From: Eurosta solidaginis | Lineage: Eukaryota; Arthropoda; Insecta; Diptera; Tephritidae | Reading direction: 5' to 3' | Assembly (NCBI RefSeq): GCF_040869045.1 | Contig: NC_090324.1 | Span: 57,751,346-57,815,345, forward strand | DNA: 64,000 bases | Program-made: the position numbers and the translations under genes | In this document: piece by piece, positions 45,068 to 56,894 of the stretch | How positions within the stretch are numbered: position 1 is the stretch's first letter | How the letters are laid out: every line of letters starts with the position of its first letter | Notes under the pieces: model-generated | Told to the model about the DNA's origin: nothing | Seen by the model: only the letters and a program-made list of their open reading frames with translations | Database searches by the model: none

Positions 45068-45541
45068 AGAGTTACTAATATTAATCTCTAAGGTTATTAA
45101 ATAAAGGCACAACAACATTTAAGCAAGCTACATAAACACATTAATCATGATGTACACACATAGATACAAGCAGCAGAGAGATACTCACAAACGTATGTCA
45201 TCATCAGCTACTACTTGGCTCACGTATATACACGCATATGGTTACACACTACAAATACACGCTCGTATGGCTGGTGACCAGGTAGAGGATTCTAGAAGAA
45301 AAAACGTGTAGACATTTGGGCAGAGAGTAGAAAAGTAGCAGAAGCTGAGTAGTCCGTAATAAGTTTGATTTAAGTACGCTATTGGTTGCGAAGTATATGT
45401 GATATTGTGAAGTACTATCAAAGTAGTCTAATAAAGACTATTTTTGCATCATTGAATATTGGAGTTATTTATTCAAGAGTTTAGCGATACGAGCGTTAGT
45501 GGAAGGTGTAAAATAAGCGGAGTTTCACTAAATTCGTTACA
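45068..45541 (+). repeat. Gypsy-derivative 3' LTR, copy 3
   Basis: It aligns with 15765-16237. The TATA box reads TAGAAAAG near 45328, and the LTR start is altered (GAGTTACTAATATT). Confidence 0.72.
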
Positions 45542-45862
45542 ATATATTCTTTCTAAATTTGTATATTCAATTATTATATGTGCAAGTACAGTGAAATTCC
45601 CCATTACGGACAGTCCTTATAACCGGACAGCTCCAATAACCGGGCAAATTTTGGGCACACAGGTTTTTCATTCATTTTTTCATACAAATATCATCCTAAT
45701 AAACGGACACTCTAATAATCGAACACGGAAAAATTATTTCAAACCTTTTTCATAAAAAAAAAGTGTCTCATAAACGGACAAAATTCAAAAATATCACAAG
45801 CACGCTTTGTTGTTCATTATAAAAATGAAATAGGTGATTCCCCTTTTAACATGTATGCACAC

Positions 45863-46265
45863 TAACCTGAGTCGATGTGTATGGACGAAAGCTAACCTTT
45901 ATCGCCCCATCGATTTTTCGATAGGATTTGGGCTCAGGAAAAAAAGTTCCACTACGCATACCCAAAAAAGTAATTTCTGATCCTGAAAAAAACCAAAATT
46001 CTTCTAAATCTCCATAAAAGAAATTTTTTTTTTTTCAAAAAACTGCATTTACCAATTTTGCATTTGCCAATTGACACGAAAAAAATACATAAAAATGATT
46101 GGGAGCCTTGAAAATTAAAAAATGCATAAAAAATCGAAAAAATCGTTGAAATTTTGCAGGCTCAAAAATAATTTTTTTGGGTATGCGTAGTGGAATTTTT
46201 TCCTAAGCCCAAATCCTATCGAAAAGTCGATGGCGCGATAAAGGTCAATAAATCGACCCAGTCTA
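45863..46265. mobile_element. 403-bp MITE with 8-bp target duplication
   Basis: ATGCACAC at 45855-45862 is repeated at 46266-46273, and pogo copy 1 (3160-3172) shows the single uninterrupted site. Ends TAACCTGAGTCGATG and complement TAGACTGGGTCGATT are inverted repeats, and subterminal blocks (AAATCCTATCGAAAA; GGGTATGCGTAGTGGAA) are also inverted. 8-bp duplications and TAG-like ends fit a hAT-type MITE. Non-coding. Confidence 0.82.
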
Positions 46266-46321
46266 ATGCACACATTCAAGCCGTGTGTTTCAAATTAAGG
46301 GTAGTTTTCCATTCAGTTTGT

Positions 46322-47215
46322 TAAGTCAGTTGCATGCGAACGGTTGCCTTCCCAGTTCGTAATAATATGGTACCGAAAAAGAAGGTACTTTCTGTTAAAG
46401 AAAAAATGGCAATTATTAATGTTTTCGAAAAAGATAAATTATCAGTACGTAGAGTTGCAAAAAGGTAAAGTATAGTGAGCCCACAATTTTAATGATAGCA
46501 GGTACACGCTTCTTTTGCTTTCAAAGGTTCAATATTGGCAAAACACAAGCTGCTGAAATTAATAATAATAAAGAAAAAAGTCATTCTAAATGGGAGTCTG
46601 GAGTGAATGTTCATTAAAAAGGGAAGGTTTCTTAAAGAAGGCGGCTCTAAAACAGACAAGATGTGTTTTAATTCGTTCGCTAAGCCTAGAAGTCAAATCA
46701 CTCCGACTTCTGGACCCATTTTGAAAGCAAAGGCAATGAAAATTGCAGGCAAACTAGGTTTATCTAATTTTAATGCTTCAGATGGATGATTAAACAAATG
46801 GCGAATAAGGAATAATGTTGCTTTCAAATGCGTATCTGATGAAGCTGCAGATGTAAACCAGGATGGTTTCGAACAGTTTAGGACAAAACTGCCATCTCTG
46901 TTGACCGGTTACTAGCCTCAAGATATTTACAACGTAGACGAAAGTGGGCTTTTCTTTGTTGCCTTACCTGGCAAAACCCTCGCTCTTAAATCCGAAAAAT
47001 GCATGGGCGGTAAACTATCAAAGGAAAGACTCACAATTTTGTTCTGTGCTAACATGGCTGGACATAAGGAGCCGCTTTTGGTTATAGGCAAAGCAGCCCG
47101 TCCTCGATCTTTTAAACCTGTTCCAATCGTAAAACTGCCAGTGGATTTGAAGTCTAATAAAAAAGTATGGATAACTCGAGAAGTAATGACTTTGAAAATG
47201 AAGATTTTAAATTAA
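46322..47215 (+). pseudogene. Pogo/Tigger family A transposase, copy 3
   Basis: VPKKKVLSVKEKMAIINVFE-like HTH residues near 46375, intron signals near 46460-46525, and the CENP-B-type block MCFNSFAKPRSQITPTSG from 46661, stopped by TGA at 46787. YNVDESGLFF near 46930 carries the first Asp. GGKLSKERLTILFCANMAGH from 47006 continues the DDE domain towards the second Asp, but a deletion near 47180 joins it to the extreme C-terminal end. This copy keeps the middle part that copy 2 lacks. Confidence 0.75.
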
Positions 47216-47497
47216 AGCAATCAATGTTTAAGCAATCAAGCATTAACCTATCAAACTAGTATTGAAATGTAAATACTTGTAAAATGTATTTAATCAATAT
47301 ATGTATATGTATTTATATGTAATACTAAATTATGCAAATATTCTTTACTTCCAAAATTTTTTTAAATAAACTATGTACAATACAATTTATATGTGTGGTA
47401 TATATTTTGTGACTTCATCCCTTATAAGCGGACATCTCTCATAGCCGGACAAAAACACTGCAACGGTGACTGTCCGGTTATAAGGAATTTCACTGTA

Positions 47498-48559
47498 TAT
47501 ACAAAAATCATTATATTTGTTTATTTTAGAAAGCTTAAGTCGGCATTTGTTGCAAATTCGTTATTCCATCGCTTTTTTGTTACAGGAATATCCAGCGTCA
47601 ATAAGTGGTTTTTTTACTTTTCTCAGAGTCCCATAGTTTTTGGTGTTTGGGTGCGGAGACAAATCAAATGGATTAAAACATTTAGCTTTCAACATTTTCC
47701 TAATAATATTTATTTAAAACTCGCAATAATAAAACAAGAACTTTCTGAATTAAGGAAATGAACAATGTTTCACCATAGAAATAAAATTTAATTCTGTTTT
47801 CTATTTAAAATCTTACATCTACTTATACTAATTCTGACATAAATAATAATTTCGTAAAACTAGCTACCTGCTAAGTGATTAGTAGGTTTGTTTACAAGTA
47901 CATATACATATATATGCATGGTGTAGTTAAGTTGATCATGCATGCATACACAAGCAGACGTTATTTTTGTTATGTTGAAATACTATCAAAGTAGTCTAAT
48001 AAAGACCATTTTTGCATTATTTAATATTGGAGTTATTTATTCAATAGTTTAGCGATACGAACGTTATTGGAAGGTGTAAAACAAGAGGAGTGTTACTAAA
48101 TTCGTTACAATATATTGTTTCTAAATTTGTATATTCAATTATTATATGTGAAAGTATATACAAACCTCATTATCTTTGTTTATTTTAGATAGTTTAAGTC
48201 GGCATTTGTTGCAAATTCGTTGTTCTATAGCTTTTTTTGTTACAGGCGTAAATAAGTGTTTTTTTACTTTTCTCAGAGTCCCGTAGTTTTTGGTGTTTGG
48301 GTGCGGAGACAAATCAAATGGATTAAAACGTTTAACTTTCGCTATTTTCCTAATAATATTTATTTAAAACTCGCAATAATATAACAACAACTTTCTGAAT
48401 TAAGGAAATAAACAATGTTTCTCCATTGAAATACAATTTAATTCTGTTTTTTATTTACAATCTTACATCTACTTATACTAATTCTGACATAATAATTTCG
48501 TAAAACTAGCTACCTGCTAAGTGACTAGTAGGTTTGTTTACAAGTACGTATATATGTAT
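47498..48559 (+). repeat. Two tandem tail units with LTR-end fragment, copy 3
   Basis: The pogo A insertion splits the first unit (left piece 45542-45588). The second unit is about 48110-48600, preceded by an LTR-end piece (about 47985-48108). The minus-strand CFNPF-type frame is decayed here (SAPKHQKLWDSEKS-like and others). Confidence 0.7.
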
Positions 48560-48993
48560 ATATATGTATGTTGTAGTTAAGTTGACCATGCATGCATACA
48601 CAAGCAGACGTTGGCTGTATATAATTGTAGCACCTACCTGCTGCAAGTAAATGTAAGCAAATTGGTAGAGGTCAGGTCAGAAATAAGTTAATATCTTTTG
48701 AACCAGCAATTGTCCAACTTAAAATAAAAAGAGTTTTTTTAAGATGAAAGTGTATCACATATTATATATATTTTTGCGAAAATATTCGTGGGGAAAAACA
48801 TTATGTACTAAGTATTGAAAAAATTCATTTTTTATTCATTATTTTGATTTTATAAAATTGAATATTTTTTTAAAGCAGTTATAAAGTAAATATTGTTACC
48901 TGCAAAATAAAACAAAAATTAATACCTGTTAATAAGATACGATGAGTGGAACCAAAGATATAGCATTTTGAATGCGGACAAGTTTGCTTACCC
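48560..48993 (+). repeat. Segmental duplication, copy 2, left part
   Basis: It matches 36340-36761 and ends in ACCC (48990-48993), the target duplication of the LTR element that follows. It continues at 57381. Non-coding. Confidence 0.82.
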
Positions 48994-49322
48994 TGTACTA
49001 TCGAATGAAATTAAAAGTACCGCTGAAGTGTAGCGTTCATCAGTAATTCTTCTTTATTTTAAAATTGTCTTGCCTTTTATACAAATTTGTCTAGTCTACA
49101 CATACATAATTACACCAATACTAATAAATTGCATTCATAGCATTTACCTGCAGAGTCAGCATATTAGTTCGATCTATTTTTATACTCAGTTGAGCAGAGC
49201 TCACAGAGTATATTAAGTTTGATTGGATAACGGTTGGTTGTACATATATAAAGGAATCGAGATAGATATAGACTTCCATATATCAAAATAATCAGGATCG
49301 AAAAAAAATTTGATTGAGCCAT

Positions 49323-49376
49323 GTCCGTCCGTCCGTCCGTCCGTCCGTCCGTCCGTCCGTCCGTCCGTCCGTCCGT
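49323..49376 (+). repeat. (GTCC)n microsatellite
   Basis: About 13 uninterrupted GTCC units. The related sites at 38370 and 58982 have only two to four units on the other strand. Confidence 0.95.
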
Positions 49377-50564
49377 TAACACGATAACTTGAGTAAATTT
49401 TGAGGTATCTTGATGAAATTTGGTGTGTAGGTTCCTGAGCACTCATCTCAGATCGCTATTTAAAATGAACGATATCGGACTATAACCACGCCCACTTTTT
49501 CGATATCGAAAGTTTCGAAAAACCGAAAAAGTGCGATAACTCATTACAAAAGACAGATAAAGCGACGAAACTTGGTAGATGGGTTGACGTTATGACGCAG
49601 AATAGAAAATTAGTAAGATTTTGGACAATGGGCGTGGCACCGCCCACTTTTACAAGAAGGTAATTTAAAAGTTTTGCAAGCTGTAATTTGGCAGTCGTTG
49701 AAGATATCATGATGAAATTTGGCAGGAACATTACTACTATTACTCTATATGTGCTAAATAAAAATTAGCGAAATTGGATGAAGAACACGCCCACTTTTTA
49801 AAAAAAAAATTTTTTTAATTCAAATTTTAACAAAAAATTTAATATCTTTACTGTATATAAGTAAATTAAGTCAAAATTCAACTCCAGTAATGATATGATG
49901 CAACAAAATACAAAAATAAAAGAAAATTTCAAAATGGGCGTGGCTCCGACCATTTTCATTTAGTTTGTCTAGAATACTTTTATTGCCATAAGTCGAACAA
50001 AAATTTACCAATCCTTCTCAAATTTGGTAAGAACATAGATTCTATGACGGTTACTGTTCTCTGTGAAAATGGGCGAAATCGGTGGAAGCCACGCCCAGTT
50101 TTTATACACAGTCCACCGTCTGTCCTTCCGCTCGGCCATTAACACAATAACTTGAGCAAAATCCGATATATCTTTACTAAACTTAGCCCACGTACTTACC
50201 TGAGCTCACTTTTTCTTGGTATAAAAAATGGGCGAAATCTGACCATAACCACGCCCACTTTATCGATATCGAAAATTACGACAAATGAAAAAAATGCCAT
50301 AATTCTATACCAAATACGAAAAAAGTGATGAAACATGGTAACTGGATTGGTTTATTGACACAAAATATAACTTTAGAAAAAACTTTGTAAAATGGGTGTG
50401 ACACCTACCATATTAAGTAGAAGAAAATGAAAAAGTTCTACAAGGCGAAATCAACAGCCCTTGGAATCTTGGCAGGAATACTGTTAGTGGTATTGCATAT
50501 ATAAATAAATTAGCAGTACCCGACAGATGATTTTCTGGATCACCTGGTCCACATTTTGGTCGAT

Positions 50565-53110
50565 ATCGCGAGAACGCCTTCACATATACATCTAAGGGCC
50601 ACTCGCTTTTAAAACACTCATTAATACCTTTAATTTGATATCCATATCGTACAAAAACATACCAGAGTCACCCCTGTCCCACCCTAATGGCGATATCTCG
50701 AAAAGGCGTCCACCTATAGACCTAATGCCCCCTCCCTCTTAAAATGCTCAGTAACAACTTTCGTTTGATACCCATATCGTACAAACATTCTAGAGTCACC
50801 CCTGGCCCACCCTAATGGCGATATCTCGAAAAGGCGTCCACCTATAGACCTAGTGTCCACTCCCTCTTAAAATGCTCAGTAACACCTTTCGTTTGATACC
50901 CATATCGTACAAACATTCTAGAGTCACCCCTGGCCCACCCTAATGGCGATATCTCGAAAAGGCGTCCACCTATAGACCTAATGCCCACTCCTTCTTAAAA
51001 TGCTCAGTAAAAGCTTTCGTTTGATACGCATATCGTACAAACATTCTAGAGTCATACCTGGCCCACCCTAATGGCGATATTTCGAAAAGGCGTCCACCTA
51101 TAGAACTAAGGATTACTCCCTTTTAAAATACTCATTACCACCTTTCATTTGATACCCATATCGTACAAACACATTCTAGAGTCACCCTGGCCCACCCTAA
51201 TGGCGATATCTCGAAAAGGCGTCCACCTATAGACCTAATGTCCACTCCCTCTTAAAATGCTCAGTAACACCTTTCGTTTGATACCCATATCGTACAAACA
51301 TTCTAGAGTCACCCCTGGCCCACCCTAATGGCGATATCTCGAAAAGGCGTCCACCTATAGACCTAATGTCCACTCCTTCTTAAAATGCTCAGTAACACCT
51401 TTCGTTTGATACCCATATCGTACAAACATTCTAGAGTCACCCCTGTCCCACCCTAATGGCGATATCTCGAAAAGGCGTCCAACTATAGACCTAATGCCCA
51501 CTCCCTCTTAAAATGCTTAGTAACACCTTTCGTTTGATACCCATATCGTACAAACATTCTAGAGTCACACCTGGCCCACCCTAATGGCGATATCTCGAAA
51601 AGGCGTCCACCTATAGAACTAAGGATTACTCCCTTTTAAAATACTCATTACCACCTTTCATTTGATGCCCATATCGTACAAACACATTCTAGAGTCACCC
51701 TGGCCCACCCTAATGGCGATATCTCGAAAAGGCGTCCACATATAGACCTAATGCCCACTCCCTCTTAAAATGCTCAGTAACACCTTTCGTTTGATACCCA
51801 TACCGTACAAACATTCTAGAGTCACCCTTGGTCCAGCTTTATGGCGATATCTCGAAAAGGCGTCCACCTATAGAACTAAGGATTACTCCCTTTTAAAATA
51901 CTCATTACCACCTTTCATTTGATACCCATATCGTACAAACACATTCTAGAGTCACCCTGGCCCACCCTAATGGCGATATCTCGAAAAGGCGTCCACCTAT
52001 AGACCTAATGCCCACTCCCTCTTAAAATGCTCAGTAACACCTTTCGTTTGATACCCATATCGTACAAACATTCTAGAGTCACCCTTGGTCCACCTTTATG
52101 GCGATATCTCAAAAAGGCGTCCACCTATAGAACTAAGGATTACTCCCTTTTAAAATACTCCTTACCACCTTTCATTTGATACCCATATCGTACAAACACA
52201 TTCTAGAGTCACCCCTGGCCCACCCTAATGGCGATATCTCGAAAAGGCGTCCACCTATAGACCTAATGCCCACTCCCTCCTAAAATGCTCAGTAACACCT
52301 TTCGTTTGATACCCATATCGTACAAACATTCTAGAGTCAGCCCTGGCCCACCCTAATGGCGATATCTCGAAAGGGCGTCCACCTATAGACCTAATGCCCA
52401 CTCCCTCTTAAAATGCTCAGTAACACCTTTCGTTTGATGCACATATCGTACAAACACATTCTAGAGTCACCCCTGGCCCACCCTAATGACGATATCTCGA
52501 AAAGGCGTCCACCTATAGACCTCATGCCCACTCCCTCTTAAAATGCTCAGTAACACCTTTCGTTTGATACCCATACCGTACAAACATTCTATAGTCACCC
52601 CTGGCCCACCCTAATGGCGATATCTCGAAAAGGCGTCCACCTATAGACCTAATGCCCACTCCCTCTTAAAATGCTCAGTAACACCTTTCATTTGATTCCC
52701 ATATCGTACAAACACATTCTAGAGACACCCCTGGTCCACCTTTATGGCGATATCTCGAAACGGCGTCCACCTATGGAACTAAGGATCACTCCTTTTCAAA
52801 ATACTCATTAACAGCTTTCATTTGATACCCATATCGTACAAACACATTATAGAATCACCCCTGGTCCACCTTAATGGGGACATCTCGAAAAGGCGTCCAC
52901 CGATAGACCTAAGGCCCACTCCCTCTTAAAATGCTCATTTGATACCCATATCGTACAAACAAATTCTAGAGTCAGCCCTGGTCTACCTTTATGGCGATAT
53001 CCCTAAATGGCGTTCATCCATAGAACTATGGCCTACTCTCTCTTAAAATACTCTTTAATACCTTTCATTTGATACACATGTTATACAACCACATTCCAGG
53101 GTTACCCCAG
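50565..53110 (+). repeat. Satellite array, 127-bp units, about 20 copies
   Basis: Each unit contains TGGCGATATCTCGAAAAGGC, GTCCACCTATAGACCTAATG, CTCTTAAAATGCTCAGTAAC and CATATCGTACAAACATTCTA. Two unit types occur: a main form and a variant with AGAACTAAGGATTACTCCC (starts near 51104, 51610, 51870, 52130, 52774). The spacing of variants is two or four units, so there is higher-order structure. Outer units are more diverged. Confidence 0.9.
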
Positions 53111-53493
53111 ATTGATTTTCCTTATTTTGTCTCCATAGCTCTCAACTGAGTATGTTATGTTCGGTTACACCCGAACTTAGCCTTCCTTACTTGTTACCAA
53201 TTGTAACTGTGAATATTTTGGCAGGCGTATTGAATAATTGTCATTGACACTTGGTCACGCTATTAGCGGGCTCGTCAATACGCCAGTGTATTGTAACTAG
53301 ATACGGGTCTTGCCGTCGGCATTAGTGAGTGATGTTGAACTCCCGCTGTGTGGGTTAAATGAAATGTATTTGGGCCAACTTTGTAATGCGCATACAATAT
53401 GGGTGGTCTGCATAGACAGTATTAGGGTATTAGAATGTGATGAATAATAGTGCAAACATATTGACATAAATAAGTATCATGCATAATACCACA

Positions 53494-54525
53494 CCATCCA
53501 CCTTAAGAAGAAAAAGGAGTATACGACTTTTTCAGAGTCTTAATGACCCACTTGAGTTTTGCTTGAATTAGAAAAGGATTTTAATTGTTTTTGGGTTATA
53601 GTATAATTTATAGCATAGCGGTTACTTGATATGGGAAACTAAGATTCTATTTACATTGTTTTCTGTTTGCATTTGTTTCTAATATGCTGACTTTCGTATT
53701 TACATACATTTTTTGTATTTATTTTTTGTATGGTTGTATGTTTATGATTATGAGTAATGTTTTGCACAGCCGACCTTTAAGAGCGTCGACTCATCTAAAA
53801 ATCGGCTTGTGTTTACAAATTAACGTTTGTGAATTGATGGTAATTTAATACCAATATGAATTTAAAAAATTTAATTTTTTCATTTTTATTTTCACATTTG
53901 TTGTATGCTGATTTTTAAATGACGAGTAAAGTGGAATCCTATTATTGAAACTGTTTCTTTTTTTTTTTTTGTTTGATTATTTGGGTTAATAACAGGTGTT
54001 TTATATTGTTTTTAGCCTATTCTTATGGAATAATATTTCCTTATTTTGTATATTGGTTAAAGTAGAAATATTTCCTATTACTATTTTCTAGTCTATTGGG
54101 GATTTGAAGTAGAAATATTTTCTGCTACTATTTTCTATTCTATTTTGGACTTAGAATAAAAGATTTTTCCCTATTAGTATCTCCTATTCTACCGGTGGCT
54201 AAAGTAAAAATAGTTTTCTTATTGTGTAAAATTATGACCTCGTTAATTGTGAGGTTTTCTTAAATGAGACCCAGGCGCCTAAATATTTATAGTTATTTCT
54301 TTAACTAATAGTGATAAATGAGTTATTCACGTAATACGGAATGATTTATTTTTCTGTTGTTTTCTTGATTTTTTTATTTCATACAAGGTGTGAAATTTGT
54401 AACTTACTTGTATAGACAGTTGAGGGGTTGTAGCTGTTGATGAAAGGGCAAGGTAGCTATGATTGGTCGGAGTTCAATTAACAGGTAGGTGGAAGGTACA
54501 GTGGATACAAAAATTTTTCGTATCT
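53494..54525. other. Interior of LARD-like element, left part
   Basis: AT-rich, no ORF with support. GAAATATTTTCCTATTACTATTTTCTA-type words repeat loosely at 54060-54200, as short imperfect direct repeats. Confidence 0.4.
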
Positions 54526-54813
54526 TTAAATGTTCTTTTTATATTTTCTATATTTTCCAGCATTTTTTTTATGTATGTCATGCGATTTCTGCGGCGGCCA
54601 CCAAGACAGAATCGTCATGACTTTTACGAAGAATTTATTTTTGTTTTTACCAGGATTTGTCACTTTCACTACTAATAGGGTTGGTGCAGTTTTTAGATCT
54701 TTGAGAACTTGGGTACCAATTTTTATTTTAAATTTGCCTACTCGAGTATATATCCAATAATTTTTCACCAACTTGTCCCTCAGGACAACTGTGTTTTTCC
54801 TTATAACTTTCAA
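54526..54813 (-). other. Unsupported 95-codon frame, basic protein
   Basis: The minus-strand frame encodes a Lys-rich product (TLLVVKVTNPGKNKNKFFVK; ends KYRKYKKNI). No family motif is recognised. An open frame on the plus strand overlaps it. It may be chance, or a remnant of the element's gene between the membrane-protein ORF and its 3' LTR. Confidence 0.2.
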
Positions 54814-54847
54814 GTCCTAGATTGGCGGCATTTGTACAACGTGAGTA

Positions 54848-54899
54848 CAGCCTGATAAGTAATTCCCCTAAGTCAATCTTATCATCAACAATCAGGCTG
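54848..54899. repeat. Inverted repeat CAGCCTGAT...ATCAGGCTG
   Basis: Nine-base arms with an additional CTTATC/GATAAG inner match give a strong stem-loop in the LARD-like interior. Its role is unknown. Confidence 0.6.
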
Positions 54900-55321
54900 C
54901 TTGTTTTTCTTACGCTACCATTTTTCTATGAAAAGGAGCGCGACATGTCTCATTGTTGCAAATTTATATAGCGCTTCTCATATATTCTTATAGGTTCTCT
55001 TTGTGACTTTTTCTTAACTTTTTTTGTTGTTATGGGCTGGTTTTAAAATTTTTGTATATTTTTCTTTTCGTTCTTAGTTTTTGCTTATTTCCACTGTCCT
55101 AGAATTTCCTATTACTTCGTGACCATCTTTGTCAGGAGCATTCAAAGGAATTATGCAAATTTTGATTTGCTATTAAATTTTGGCAAGGTTAATGTGTCTG
55201 CCTTCACTGTTGATTACAACATTTTAAGAATTATTATTTGAATTATTTGTTGCTCTTCCTCAGCTTTGGGTTTGGTTTTAAATTGTAGGGTGAAAGTTTA
55301 GGTTACTAAAAATAGAGTTCC

Positions 55322-55594
55322 TTAGATACGTGCTTGAACGGGTTTTAATTGCCTATATTTAACTGTCATATAACTTATGAGTATCGTGGCCATTGCAATG
55401 ATCAATAGCCCGATTACGCAGATTAAAACTGCTAGCCAAACATCAGGCATGTTTGGGTTCGTTTTTGTTTCTACCTTGGCTGGTGGTTCATATTTTACTA
55501 TTTTATTTTCTGATGCTTCAGAATTTTCTTTTCTTACTTCGTAGTCAGCTATGGCTATCATAATGCCTTGGGCTATTTTTGCCCACCAAGACAT
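55322..55594 (-). CDS. Small single-pass membrane protein in LARD-like element
   Basis: The 90-residue ORF starts MSWWAKIAQGIMIAIADYEV at an ATG (55594). A charged middle (RKENSEASENKIVKYEPP) is followed by one hydrophobic segment, VWLAVLICVIGLLIIAMATI, at residues ~53-75, and a short basic tail (VKYRQLKPVQARI). It lies on the coding strand of the element. The short tail after the membrane segment resembles the C-terminus of a membrane glycoprotein, but the rest of an env is not seen. It could instead be a viroporin-like or chance ORF. I do not recognise a family. Confidence 0.4.
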   Translation of the reverse strand: MSWWAKIAQGIMIAIADYEVRKENSEASENKIVKYEPPAKVETKTNPNMPDVWLAVLICVIGLLIIAMATILISYMTVKYRQLKPVQARI

Positions 55595-55903
55595 TTTGAA
55601 ACTTCTGTAATTACTTTCCTATTTCAGTAAATAAGGGTTTAAATTCCAATAAAATTCCTTTGATTTTTTTTTCTTTATCCTAGATACTCCATTTTGTTTA
55701 TAACTTTTGTATTATAAAAATTTTTATTCTAAAATATTTCTTAAAATATTTTTATTCGTTTCAAAATTTTTTATGATTTAATAGCTTAGTATATTTTTTT
55801 TCTTTTAACTAATTTTACAGAAATGTCTGAAACTTTATTCCTAGGCGATTTTGTTTCATTTTTATTTATTCATAAATAGAATTTTTTCAGAGATATTATA
55901 ATT

Positions 55904-56060
55904 TTAATATTGATCCCTATCGGGGAAAGTCATCCTGATCATCATAGCTATTTCTTCTTCGTTGGTCGTAGGGTTTATCACATCTTCTAGGGTTGGTTCA
56001 TAGTCGTTCCTATAATCGTCCAGAGCTTTTTTAGTGCATTTAGTTCTTTCTCTAGGTCCC
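55904..56060 (-). other. Open acidic peptide region, same frame as the membrane ORF
   Basis: The minus-strand frame reads KALDDYRNDYEPTLEDVINP and ends TFPDRDQY at the stop 55904-55906. There is no clear ATG upstream. The composition looks coding, but no family is recognised. It may be the end of an otherwise lost gene of the element. Confidence 0.25.
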
Positions 56061-56894
56061 TAGTTTTTAGAGTATTTTTGTCCCACCATTAGAGTCGGAA
56101 TTTCGAGATGTACCTTTGCATTTTAATCATTACTTAAATGGTGAAATGGTTGTAGATTTTAAAATTTTCTAAAGTGGAAATTTTTAATTGGATTTTTTAT
56201 AAAATATCCTCACAATTTTTGTATGAAGTCTGAGTGCTCCGAAAAGAAAATTTTATAAATATTTGAAAATTATAAAGCATTCCAATTTACTGACATTTTT
56301 TTTTCAACTTATTTGAGAATTTTTTTTATATATTTTTTTCAAGGTTGTTCTATCTAGCTATTGCTACTGTGAGGAAAGAGAAAAAGAGAAAAAGGTCGCT
56401 CATTTGATTCTAAAACTTAAATTAATTATGATACTTAAAAATTTACGCCGCCTTGCTGCCAGTCAGAATGTTGCCAATCAAAATCTTCATGTAATATTCC
56501 ACCCTGTTATGCGGTCATGCCGCCAATGGAAATCTTCTTTTCAGGTAATATTCTGCTTCCTTTGCTGCTAGTTACCGTGTCAACATTTTGCTTCTTTGTG
56601 TGTCAGTCATTTGATGATTGTTATTGTTCCTTGAGACCAATGGCCAATTCTCCAAGTATTACTGAATGTAAGTTGTTCATATCGCTATGTTTAATCAGCT
56701 TCGATGGATTCAAAATAGTTTAACCCATTGTTGCAAGGAAATATTTGATCCTCTTTTTTCAGGATTTAAATTTTAGCCGATTCTTCCTCGAGGAAAGTTA
56801 ATGGTTTATTATACAACGCGAACTGGCAGGATCTCTAACCATCTAGATCTTTAGCAGTTTTGCCAATTCTTGATCTAAGCTGGCAGGATCGCCA
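56061..56894. other. Interior of LARD-like element next to its 5' LTR
   Basis: No supported ORF. On the minus strand TGGCGATCCTGCCAGC abuts the LTR (56879-56894) as putative primer-binding site; GATCCTGCCAG recurs at about 56827-56837. Confidence 0.45.

Larger units (their letters stand above)
42696..45541 (+). mobile_element. Internally deleted Gypsy-type element, copy 3 (no LINE, no pogo B)
   Basis: LTR remnant (42696-42808), gag, protease, integrase C-terminus and 3' LTR follow without the two insertions seen in copy 2. A deletion relative to copy 2 joins the LTR remnant (TAAATTCG) to ACAACAACAAAAATT, removing the gag start and SAP domain. It shares the protease-integrase junction with copies 1 and 2. 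Confidence 0.82.
45589..47495 (+). mobile_element. Pogo/Tigger-like family A transposon, copy 3, both ends present
   Basis: CAGTGAAATTCCCCATTACG at 45589 and TTATAAGGAATTTCACTG at 47478-47495 are flanked by TA. It is inserted in a tail unit (GTGCAAGTA / TATACAAA). A 403-bp MITE is nested inside. The transposase is broken by stops and a deletion of the C-terminal third. Confidence 0.85.
49183..53193 (+). repeat. 4-kb non-coding repeat inserted in the left LTR
   Basis: TTA occurs at 49180-49182 and 53194-53196, and the intact right LTR has a single TTA at the equivalent place (57083-57085). TACTCAGTTGAG at 49183 is matched by CTCAACTGAGTA at 53141-53152, ~40 bp inside the other end. It holds a (GTCC)n microsatellite, several hundred bp with 'ccacgcccactttt' blocks, and a satellite array. 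No coding capacity. It is the same family as 37080-38724 in the opposite direction. Confidence 0.72.

Noticed and set aside
49164..49446. Minus-strand frames with TDGR repeats
   Set aside because: They are translations of the (GTCC)n microsatellite.
50565..53110. CRISPR-like array
   Set aside because: Units are contiguous 127-bp satellite repeats without unique spacers, in a eukaryotic repeat.
56517..56723. Plus-strand hydrophobic 68-codon frame
   Set aside because: It lies on the non-coding strand of the LARD-like element, with no supporting motif or conservation.
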